64,000 nt of DNA. Source: Euptelea pleiosperma (Eukaryota; Streptophyta; Magnoliopsida; Ranunculales; Eupteleaceae). Made by a program: the position numbers and the translations under genes. The stretch lies in contig CM068549.1 in NCBI GenBank assembly GCA_035048495.1, positions 15,967,103-16,031,102 on the forward strand, given 5' to 3'. A model generated the notes under the pieces. It did no database searches, had not been told where the DNA came from, and saw only the letters and a program-made list of their open reading frames with translations. Shown piece after piece: positions 1 to 12,200 of this stretch (its first letter is position 1; every line of letters starts with the position of its first letter).

Positions 1-225
1 TAGAGACATGAGTCCTGTCTCTATGTTACAGAGGGTTGAAAATGTTTTGAGTTCATACTTGATAGAAGCATGTTGTATTTATTCTGATAGAAATTGAATA
101 GTTTTCATTCTTTTCCATGGTGTGGGTTTGATTGGTAATTTCATAACTGATGTATTTACCAGTTTAACTGAGTGGGGGCCCAAAAGATATGACCGTAGTT
201 CTCCGTGGAGGAGAAACTTTAAATA
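1..225 (+). promoter_or_regulatory. 5' flank and leader of the LETM1-like gene
   Basis: T-rich plant DNA immediately upstream of the LETM1 start codon. A sequence near 150-161 (tttaccag) could be the 3' splice site of an intron in the 5' leader, but the window begins too close to show a donor. An upstream ATG at 189 opens a 66-codon frame that overlaps the main start in another frame and stops at 389. If the transcript starts before 189, this could lower translation of the main frame. No TATA box or transcription start can be assigned. Confidence 0.35.
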
Positions 226-3200
226 ATGGCTTCCAGAGCAATTTTCAGAAGGAAGAGTTTCCTCTTCGATTATCTGAACATGCCCACTCGCTCGATTCGA
301 TGTTTTTCAAGCTTTCAGCATGGGGTATCAGCTCAGTATCTGGATTCACGGGCGACTTGGGTTGCAGGACATCCTCTGCCAGATGTTGATTGTAGAAAGG
401 AGGGGGATGTCATTTCAGTAGCTAAAGAGGAATTATTAAGCTTTCCATCAGTAGGATTCCTTAAGCCTAATTCTTGTGATATTTCGATATCGGGTTGGGG
501 GAATGGAAGGTCAGAGTTTTTTTCTGCGCCTATGGGAATCAGGTGGATGTCGCAATCTGTACGTAATGCTTCCACCGCCACAGAGAGACAACCTGAATTG
601 GGCACTGGAGATGAGGGAAAAGAAGAACAGGTTGCTAAACAAATAAAGGAGGCGTCCCCAGAGGAATGTGATCAGGCAGTTGAAGGTTTGAGTACAGTGA
701 AAGCAAAAGCAAAAGCTAAACAGTTGCAAGAATCTCAAAAGAGTGCTAAGTCTACTATACAGAGAATATGGGCTATGCTTCTGGGTATTGGCCCGGCTTT
801 GAGAGCCGTTGCATCTATGAGCAGGTTAATTCTCTTTTGTTTTTCATTGGGAATTAAACTAACTCTGAGTTGTTTGTATTATTTATTTGATTTTTTTGCT
901 CCTTCTTCTAGGGAGGATTGGGCCAAGAAGTTACGTCATTGGAAGGATGAATTTGTGTCAACTCTGCAACATTATTGGCTGGGTACAAAACTACTCTGGG
1001 TTGATGTTAGGATCAGCTCGAGATTACTGTTAAAACTTGCAAGCGGAAAGAATCTCTCTAGGAGGGAGAGACAACAACTAACGCGCACCACAGCCGATAT
1101 TTTCAGGCTAGTTCCTTTTGCAGTTTTTATCATAGTTCCGTTCATGGAGTTCTTGCTGCCGGTATTCCTAAAATTATTCCCCAACATGTTGCCATCTACT
1201 TTCCAGGACAAAATGAAAGAACAGGTATTGATTGTCTTCATTATCTGGCTGCTGCTTTGCATTCCATCTCTAACCTTTTTAACCTCAAGTAGCCATATAT
1301 GTATACATGTATTATGTGTGTATGTATTTCCTTAGGCTCTTGTACAGTTCCTCTCTCAAGCTGAACATTGGTTTCACTTCTGATACTCCACCTGTAGGAA
1401 GCATTGAAAAGGAGGCTTACTGCAAGAATAGAGTATGCAAAGTTTCTGCAGGACACAGTCAAAGAAATGGCGAAGGAAGTTCAAAACTCACGAAGTGGAG
1501 AAACTAAGAAGACAGCAGAAGATCTGGATGAATTTTTGAACAAGGTGCAGTGTTGCTGTGTTGTTACACCAGTCCCTCTTCTTCTCTGTGGGATTTATTT
1601 TTCTATTTGATATTCATTGTTGAATCATACAATTAAGTTTGCACTGGTATGATCAAATAGGTTAGGACTGGTGCTCGAGTTTCAAATGAGGAGATTTTAG
1701 GATTTGCGAAGTTGTTCAACGATGAGCTTACTCTGGACAATATCAGCAGGTTGGTATTATTCTGATCACTTCACTGTCCTTGCAAATTTAATTTGCACTT
1801 GATGCCTTTATGCTTATTCAGTGTTTCTTATCATTTCATTGAGGCAATTGCTTGTGTTTGTTTTAATACTCTGTTGCTTACAGGCCTCGGTTAGTAAATA
1901 TGTGCAAATATATGGGAATCAGTCCTTATGGAACAGATGCGTATTTACGTTACATGCTTCGAAAAAGACTTCAATGGTAAGATATATTGTGTGCTTTTGA
2001 TATTCTAATTTGGGAACTAGTATTCTACTTTTGAGTGGTAGCAATGTAAAATCCACTCACCCACCCACACACACACACAAAAGCGTTGGTTTTAACAAAA
2101 AAAGGGTTAGGCCTCACATGCATATGTTGGTGGTGGAAATTTTAGGACAGAACACCTTATAAGTTTAATTAACTTTTTTTAATTTTTGGTTTTCCTCTTA
2201 ACCTAAGGTTAAATAAGTTATTCCATGTTAAATAGCATCAACAATAACATCTTTTTGCCCATATGAATTACTTTAAATGTTTTTCCATAAATTTTCCTTT
2301 ATTTTCCTTTTTATTGAATATATCATATTATTTATTTATTATTTTAAGTATTCATTTAAAAATCACGCCTTGAGGCTTACACCTCACACTTTAGGCCATT
2401 GGAGTGCCTCGCCCCATGCCTCTGCATTTAAAAAACATTGACTATTATTACTTTCCTACCAATACTACTAGTTGTAGTGGTGATATTAAATGATAGTAAT
2501 TATTATTATTATTTTTTATAATTGTGAATTTCTTTATCAACAAAAGCATGTACAACACATGAGGAATACTCAGTCGAATATTATGGTTCTACTAGTTCTT
2601 CATTCTAGTCTTTGCATGCTTAGTTTCTTGTTGCAGATTATCTAGTTTCAAATGGATTAGCTATTAGCTGCAAATAATTGCTCTTATTATCTCAGGATAT
2701 TTTAGGGCCTGTTTGGAGACCCAAAAAAAAATGGGGGCAGCCATGGTCAGTCCAGGTTTGGTCCTTCTGGCCTGTATTTGGTGACCTTGTGAGGCCACTT
2801 TTACAGATTTTTCCCTTAGAACAGGACCAGAATTGGTTTTTAAAAAGTGGTTGCAGCATTGAACAGGTTTAGGACTACTAGGCCCTGAAGACATTGGATT
2901 TCCAAACAGGCCCTATGAAGGGTTAGGTTCTGCCTCCTGGGGACTAACGCACCAATAGTCCCATGTTGCGGTGATGGTTGAGAGCATGGATCCCATTCAC
3001 TCCATGTTTCCTCCTTTTTGCCCTAAGAAATTGGGCTGCTTGTGAATCGAGAAAAGGGGATTCCCTCAATCATGGTAGTGTTGACACTTATCTGAAACTT
3101 TCTCGACCCTCTACCCCTTATCCAACATGCACTCAATGTTTGTTATAGTGAAATCGTCTTCATTCTAAGCTTGAAAGTTGAGTTTATAATGCAGGCAAAA

Positions 3201-6200
3201 TTGGCTTAACTACGTGTTAGATTAGTTATCCAACCGATTGCTTACTACTTTAGGTGAAGGACAGTGACAAATGAGTTTGAATGGTGTCTACGTGAACTAA
3301 ATACATGAGGAGAAAATGGCGAGTACAAATGAAACTTCTTAAAAGAGCGATGACTAGTAAACTGAAGAAGAGAAATCATAATCTAGGATAGTGAAGTTGA
3401 ACATTGATTTGACAGTACATGAGACATGGACACGAGCTTGAACATGAGAGCGACAAAGAGAAATCATTCTGAAATCTGAATTACTTAAACGCGTAGGAGA
3501 TACCACTCAATAACACAAGGCTACGTTATCTACCTTTCTGACAATGAGAATAGGTATTGAAACATTTAGACATGATTCCTTATGGTAGTGGAGTGTTCAA
3601 CATTAGCAGCAGTGGACAGGACTATTCTTCCACAATCAAACTCAATATTGCAGTAAACATGTACAAGAGCTGCTTTTCCAAAAAAAATAGTATTTTGAGA
3701 CAAAAAGAGAGAGCAACAACAAGCCCTAAATAAACCTTTTAGGGTTACTAGAGAGCAAAGCCAAAACAAGCAGTAGAAGTTTCTTCTACGAAAACAAACT
3801 TTTTTTTCAATTCAAAATCACTAACACAGACTCAATAACACTGTTCATGTCACTTTTCATTCCCCTTGATATGAACTCTCTAAAATACTAAAAAAATTAG
3901 ACTCTTAAGGATCTTATTCATATTAAAAACCCCAAGAATGTCTAAATCACCTATAATAATAATATAATACAACCAGCACTTCCTAAATTAATCCAACTCA
4001 ATTTAGGAAACGAATAGAACATGATAACCACTAAATACTAACCTAGTAACCTACTAACTTTTGGACACTTGCTAATTTCAGATCACGGCTAAATTAAGTA
4101 TTCAAAATGAAAAGAGTAGAAACAAAAGTGTTGGATTCCTAATTCAATGTCTTGTTCCGTCGCAACCGAGATTATACATTAGTTATGTATCATCTCATAC
4201 CAAAAGACTGATTTAAGTATTTTAAACCTTATTTTTACAGTACACATGTCTTTTATAACACAAAAGATAAGCTATATATTATTTTAGCTTTCTTAAGCTT
4301 TAAAAATCATTTAATGTATAATCTATTTTAATGTCTTTGCATATCGAGATTTTCCGAATGTCTTGTTCCATCTCAGTCAATACGTTTCTTTCCGTCAACT
4401 TATCGGGATGCTAAATGAGACCAAGATTTTAAACCTTGGTTCTTTATGTGCCTTATGGGACCCACTTGTCTTCTTTTACGAGGGAATAGATATAGTGCAA
4501 CTGTGGTGTACACAAACTGGGTGCACATGCACCCTACTGTACCAGCTCTTGTGTCACAAGTTTGGACAACTCATATGTGACAACTAATGAGTTGTATGAG
4601 TAGGATGGGTAAGTAGAAGTTTTGGTTTAGTTAGGGTTTGATTCTAGGGTTTTAAAGAGAGAAGAAAGAGAGAGGAGAGGGAAGAGAAAAAATGGAAAGG
4701 GAGAGCATGTGTGTGTCACATGACTCCAATCTTCTTACTTATACTAGAGAACTTTTTACATGGACAAGTATACCCTTACAACATAAAGGGTATTACAATA
4801 CTACCCTGACAATACTTACCCTTAGTGAAGAGTTTCCTTCGATCTTTGCTATCTCTAATAGGAAAGGAGAATCTGTCCGGGCTATTTCGTCTTATGATAA
4901 TGGCGTCCTTTCTTGGGATTTGGGTCTTAGAAGAAGACTCAACAATTGGGTGGTGGACTCGGTGGCTGCCTTAATGAATCGGCTTGATGGAGTTAAGCTT
5001 TCGGACAGTGTGGATGACAGCAGATGGTGGATTGAGGACCCCAAGGGTTTGTTTTTAGTGAAATCTCTTTATCAAGTTCTCAAGGATCGTTCGTCGAGTG
5101 CATTCCCGGCCAACCGTATATGGAAGTTTCTGATCCCTTCCAAAGTCTCTTTCTTTGTCTGGTGCGCTATGATGGCTAAGATTCTTTCAGTGGAAAATCT
5201 GAAAAAGAGGGGCCTTCATATCCCTAATAGATGCATTCTCTATTGTCAAGACGAGGAAACAAGTGACCATCTTCTAATCCATTGTATCGTGACAAGGAGG
5301 ATATGGGAGAGTTTCTTTTGCCTTTTCGGGATGTCTTGGGTGCTGCCTAAGTCGGTTTACAATCTGTTTACCGGATGGGATTCCATAGCCTTTTCAGCCA
5401 ATGGTCGTATTCTTTGGTCCCTCATTCCTTTTGCGATTTGCTGGGAGGTTTGGAAAGAGAGAAATCTTCGGATTTTCGAAGATAAAGGAGTAAAGGTGGA
5501 TAAGATCATCCTGAAGATCAAAGCTACGATTTATTATTGGGGTGCTGTCATTCCCAATCTCCTGAGGTTCAAGTTTGAAGATTATGTATTTCGATGGGAT
5601 CTTTTGATTTCGTAAGTGTAGTTTTGCCGTGTTGCGGTGCTTTGGTGTCTTTGCTGCCGGGTCTCGTAGCTGTTGTATAGTTTTTGGGGGCCCTCTCAGC
5701 CCCGTTTTAATATAAATCTTTTACCAATAAAAAAAAAATACTTACCCTCAAGTCGATGCGTAGATATCTATCATGCCCATCTTGCTGAGACACCTGTAAA
5801 GTTGATAACTAAGAACTCCCTTAGTGAATACATCCGCTACTTGCTCTTCAATCTTCATAAGAGTACAAACTTCCCCAGTAACAATCTTTTCTCGTATGAA
5901 GTGTCTGTTTACTTCAATGTTCTTTGCTCGATCATGCTGAATTGGATTATGAGCAAAACTTATTGCTGCCTTGTTATCACAATACAGGCTCACTGAGCCA
6001 GTAACAGGGAATCCTAGTTCAACTACTAAGATCTTCAACCACAACATCTTGCACAAGCCATGAGTCATAGCTTAAAACTTAGCCTCTGCACTAGATTGAG
6101 CAACCACAAGTTGCTTCATGCTTCTCCCTGTCACAAGATTGCCCCCAACAAATGTGCAATACCCTGATGTGGATCTTTTTTCATCATTGGCACCTGTCCA

Positions 6201-9200
6201 GTCTGCATCAGTGTATGACCCTACTCTCATGTGACCATTTTTCTTGAAGAGAAGTCCCTTACTTGGGGAGGATTTGAGATACCTCAAAATCCTGTGTGTT
6301 GCCTCCAAGTGAATGTTTCTAGGTGAGTGCAGATATTGGTTGATCACACTGACCACGTGCAATATCCGGCCTGATCAATTAGAGATATTTCAACCTCTTG
6401 ATTAGTTTATAAAAGCTCTCAACGTCTTTCAGTAACTCACCACTTTTCTCACCTAACTTGTGATTCTGTTCTATAGGGGTTGTCCACAGGTCTGGCCCAT
6501 AATTTTTCAGTGTCCTTTAGCAAATCAATGACATACTTCCTTGGAGAGATGAAGATCCCCTCATTTGACCTTGCGACTTCTATGCCCAAAAAGTACTTTA
6601 GGAGTCCCAGATCTTTTGTCTCAAACTCATCAGCTAGATATTGTTTTAGTTTTGCAACTTCTTCAACATCATTGCCTGTCACAATGATATCATCCAAATA
6701 GACAATGAGAGCAGTGGTGCTCTTCACATGATGCCTGACAAACAGGTTATGATTAGCCTGGCTTTGGGTGTAACTCAAATTCTTCACTGCCTGGGTAAAC
6801 TCTTCAAACCATGCTTTGGGAGATTGCTTTAGCCCATGCAGGGACTTCTTCAGTTTGCACACTCTTCTATCACCTCCTGCTGGTATGAATCCTAAAGGAG
6901 GTACCATGTACAATTCTTCTTTTAAATCCCCATGAAGAAATGCATTCTTCACATCAAGCTGATGTAAATGCCACGATTGGTTAGCATCAATAGATATGAG
7001 GACCCTTATGGAGTTCATTTTAGCAACATGGGCAAATGTCTCCACGTAGTCAATGCCATATGTTTGTGATTATCCTTTGGCTACCAATCTTGCCTTGTAC
7101 TTCTCTACTGACCCATCTACCTTGTACTTTACACTTTCACAGTGTACACCCATATGCATCCCACTGATTTCTTTCCTCTAGGTAAGTCAACCAGTTCCCA
7201 GGTATTGTTCTTTTAAGTCTTTCATTTCTTCAACCGTTGCATCCTTCCACTTAGGATGCTTCAACCCTTCTGCTAGAGGAAGGTATAAGAATGGTGGACA
7301 ACGAAGCAAATGACCTGTAAAAGGGAGACAAGGCCTCATACGAAACAAAGTTACTGAGAGGGTGTTGAGTAAAGCTCCCCGTACCCTTTCTAAATGCAAT
7401 ATTGAGATCAAAAGCAATGACATCAGTCGTAGAGTCAGTAACAGAAACAAATGGCACAATAGGCTCAGAGGGTAAGGTATTACCTGGATCCAAGGATGAT
7501 ACAACTAGGCATGGATCAGCTGTGGTCGTCCGTTTTCTGCTATGAACTTTAAGCTCCCCCTGAGCACCAACACTATTGTCAGACCTTGTAGTAGGTCGGT
7601 CAGTCATCTCGACTAGGAGAGTGGGTGTTGTAGGAATAACAGGGAGAGGGACAATGGAAGAGGAAGACCTCTCTTCACTACTCTCCCCCTAAAGAGAGGT
7701 GGGGGGAAAGAAAGGTGTCTCCTCTCTAAAGGTGACATCAATGGAGACAAATTTCTTCCTAGACAAGGGATGACAACACTTGTACATTTTGTGTGAGGAA
7801 GAAAAATATCCAATGAAGATGCACTTGAGAGCCTTGGGATCCAAATTGGTACGGTTTGGACCCAGAATATGGATAGAGTATACACAACCAAATATGCTAG
7901 GAGGGACTATAAATAAAGAGCAATTTGGTGTAAGCAATTGATAAGGGGTCTTAAATTGTAGGGCACGTGAAGGCATGCGATTAATGAGATGCAGTAATAT
8001 GAATATCATCAGACCAATAAGATTTATGAAACATTACTACCAAGGAGAAGGGGACGAGATACCTCAAGAAGATGACACATTTTCCTTTCAACTACACTAT
8101 TTTGTTGAGGTATGTAATTGCAGGAATTTTGATGACAAATCCCATGCTCAACCAAATAATGTTGTGGACCTCCATACATATATTCACCACCTTGGTCAGA
8201 TCGAAGGATTTTGATTTGGGCACCAAATTGAGTTTGAATCATCTTAGGAAATCTTTTAAAGATGGAATACACCTTATCTTTGGTCTTCATAAGATAGACC
8301 CATGTACATCTCGTGTGATCATCAACAAAGGTAACAAAATAGTGAAAAACAAAAATAGAAGTAACATGAGCAAGTCCCCATAAATTAGAATACACAATAT
8401 CAAAAGAGAATAAAATCTGATTACTCCTTGAAGGATTAGATGAACGACAATGTTTGGCAAGCTCACAAGTCTCACAGTGAAGTTCAGACATAGAAACAGA
8501 AGTAAACAAAGCAGGAAATAAGAGTTTCAGGTACTGAGAAACATGTCCAAGGCGTGCATGCCAACACAAAATAGACTCTAGACTGAGTCTACCACTACTA
8601 AGAGACTCCAGTGCTGTGGGCTCAATAGGTTGTCCATCTAAGAGGTATAGACCATCAACTTTACATCCAGTACCCCAATCGTCCTCCTCCTATCCAAGTC
8701 CTGAAAGACACACGAAGAAGGAAAGAATGTAATACTACAATTCAATCGTGTGGCAAGGGAATTAACAAATAAGAGATTGGAAGTAAACTTGGGAGCATGT
8801 AAAATAGAAGATAGGGAGAGGTGGGAAGAGAGATAGACATTCTCCTTCCCAGACACAAAGGAGAAAGTACCATTAAGAATTTTAACCTTATCATGACCAG
8901 AACAAATAGAGTACGAAGAAAGTAATGAAGACATACCAGTCATGTGCTTTGAGGCACCTGATTCAGTGATCCAGGTGGGATTGGATGAAGGAGTAGACAC
9001 ATGATGAGTAGTGCTTATGGTACCTGATTGAGTGAAGGAAGAGGTAGAAGTAGCAGAAGGTCCCTCTAACTAAGCAAGAAATCGTTAAATGGTTTCAATC
9101 TCGGCCTGCTAAAAATGTTGGGGAGCAGAAACTGAGACAAGAGCAGACCGATCAGTAACTGAAGACGGTGCCATTGCACTCAGCCTACTCTCTCCGCTCT

Positions 9201-12200
9201 GCACATACGAGTACACCTGACCGAGCGAAGGTAGGGAATCATCAAAGTTTTTCAGTTAGTATACTTTATTCATAGATATGAGCCAGTATAGGGCAATATG
9301 CACTGATGCACTTAATATACAGGGGAATTTAGAATTCCCCCGATGTTTCGTATTCCCAAGTTCAAAAACTGATATGTATATACCAATATGTGTCAATACT
9401 TTAAATTGTGACATGATGAGCTTGGCATCTATCTTGAAGGAATTATAAAAGATGTTTGTGCCATCGACTTTGAAGCCAATTAGAAGCTGATTGTGGAACG
9501 TAAAAAAAAACTCAAAAGAAGTAGTAGACTAGTAGCCACATCTTAGACGAAGCCGGATAAAGGGAAGGTAAAGCCCAACTTTGATGGGAGTGCTAGTATT
9601 GTAAGTTCCGGTCCACCAGTGTGGGGTCATCTTTTATGATTATGAAAGAAGCAGTGTTTAGGATTCCAATGAAGTGGAGGAGAGAGAATTATTAGGATTA
9701 CATTTTTTCGGTCATTTTGCTGGTCCCTTTAATTGTGAGTGAGATTCAATAAACTCTTTTGCTTGGGTTTCCAGGAAATGGAAAGGCCCTTGGAGATTAG
9801 AAAATATTCTTGATCATATTAGAGACATTAGTAGAGATTTCAACATTTTGTTCATCTGTTCTCGTAGGAGTGCCAATGAGGTTTTCGACTTATTAACATT
9901 TTTCTGGACAGTTGATGTATATAAGAGCCCTCTGGCTTTCCTTTCCCTTTCTCAGTAAAATTTATATCATTACCAATAAAAAAAGTTGTGATGACGTATT
10001 TAGTGTTTACTTCCTTCTTGTTATTATTGTTATATTTCTAAAATACCACGTCAATTGGATTGTGCGTAATTCGTTATGAAGTGTAAATTTATTTGGTTTG
10101 GTTAGGATAAAGAATGATGATAAGATGATTCAAGCGGAGGGTGTGGAGTCCCTTTCAGAAGCTGAACTTCGTCAAGATTGTAGAGATCGGGGCTTACTTG
10201 GATTACTTTCAGTTGAGGAAATGCGCCAACAGGTCTTTTGCTCAACTCGAACATTTAATTCTACAGATCGTTTCTTTTTTCTTTTGACCAATCAATCATT
10301 TTGTGAAAAAAGAGCATCTACTTTGCAGGGTTAACTCTGAATGATTTTCTCAATTATATTGCTAACTACCTTGAAAGTTAATTGTAGATGCAGTGAAACT
10401 TACACTTTTTTCTAATGTTTGCATTTCAAACCTTTAATACTTTTTGCATACATTGATTTTCTTGTTCAATATGTGATATTTTAGAAATGGTATTCTATTG
10501 GGCTTGTTTCTCTAGCTGGTTAATTGATACTTGTCATGATGGCTGCTATCCAAGCATAATTTCAATAGATATTAGAAGATGAAAATGATGGCATAAAATT
10601 GATTTGCTAGTTATCAAGACTCCAAATTCAAATCCATGTATTCTGATGCCTCCTTTCTTTCATGTCGCCGACTATTAGTGCAGAATTTCAATTCTCGTCC
10701 CTCCTTAGTCCTTACATCTATTAATATCTTGGTTTTCTATATGTCATGATTTATCTTGATAAATGTTGCATAGCTTAATGATTTCTCATATGCCCCTTGG
10801 CAGTTTATTGATGCACCTTTTGGATAAGTCCTGGAAATTGGAACACTTCTCAACTTTAAGTTCGCCATACAATACAATCTAGAGTCTAGACGACTAGCTG
10901 GGATTGTTTCCTTCCCCAATATTTCTTATCATTTTTTCTAATACTCTTAAGGTGAACAATTGAAAATCTGAAATGCTTAAGGAAATTCACCTTTGTTTTA
11001 TATCATTGATTTTTGTTGCTTTAATTCAAGAGGTTGGAGCACCTAGGAAGCGCTTAAGAAGCTAATTGAGTCCTGTAGTTGTCTTGTGCAATGGAATTAT
11101 CTGCTTTCTTCATGGTTGAGTTTGTCTGTAAGCTTGCTTTCCAGTCTCATAGTTGACGGGTTTTCTTGCAATGGTGATGGGTGGGATTTTGTCCACCTGC
11201 GGATAAAGATGGGAAGGGCAGATTCTATTTTTAGGATTTTGTGCTGGTTGAATAGAAGCTACATTGCAGGAAGGAACATCTTGTAAGCAAATTTTGGTAG
11301 AAAGGGGAGGGAAGTTTAAGGAGAGAAGTAATTCTTAATGGCAGGAAGAGGGGATGGTTTGTGTGGTTCATTGTTCCTTCAAGCGAATGCTTTTGCAGAG
11401 AGTCATTGCTGATGTTGTTACTCTTAGCTTCGGATTCTCTAAGTTGGGTCAAAGGTGATGAGGGAGAGAGATAAGGATCCCTTGGTAGAACACAGACTTG
11501 CTCTTGCCAGAGGAGCTATAAAGATGCTGCAGCTAGGACCCAGCGGCTGGAAGGAGAATTTAGTAGGATTGTCTCTATTTAGAAGGTATGGTGTTGGTTA
11601 GGGTGGACCTTGAAGGAGCAGAGTAGCAGACTAAAGGACTGTTTTCCTGTAGAGACTTCTTGTTGTTATTGGCTGGAAAAGGCTCAATAGTCAAAAGCGC
11701 TGAAATGAAGACCAAAGCAATCAAATTGGCCACCAACTTGCAAATTGAATGGATCAAGCTCAATTTTGGTGCTAGTAAGAGCAGCAACTCCCATACACTG
11801 GGGGCAGATGGAACTCGTAAGGGTTATGAATGTGCTATTTTGAAAATCTTTTCCACTCTAGCCGTCTAGCAGGTGTGATCAATTCTAATGAAGATGGGTT
11901 ATGTACTATCCCGAGGTTGGAAGGCCTCAATATCTTCAAAAGTTTCTCTTTTGGGGCCCTTGGTAGTTAAAGGTGAGTTTTTGTTGTCTTTTTTGGGGCA
12001 TCGAGAAAGAGTGATTTGCTAATTTAATTGCCCACGACTTCTATTTGTGTAGAGAGTCAAGTATCATTTTTTCCCAACACTCTTAGGGATACTAAGTTAC
12101 TAACAACCTCACTGACTTTCTTGCTATAGAAGCAATACACCCTACGACATAGGGCTGCAACTCAGGCGGGTCGGGTCGGGTCGGGTTGGAGGTCAACCCT

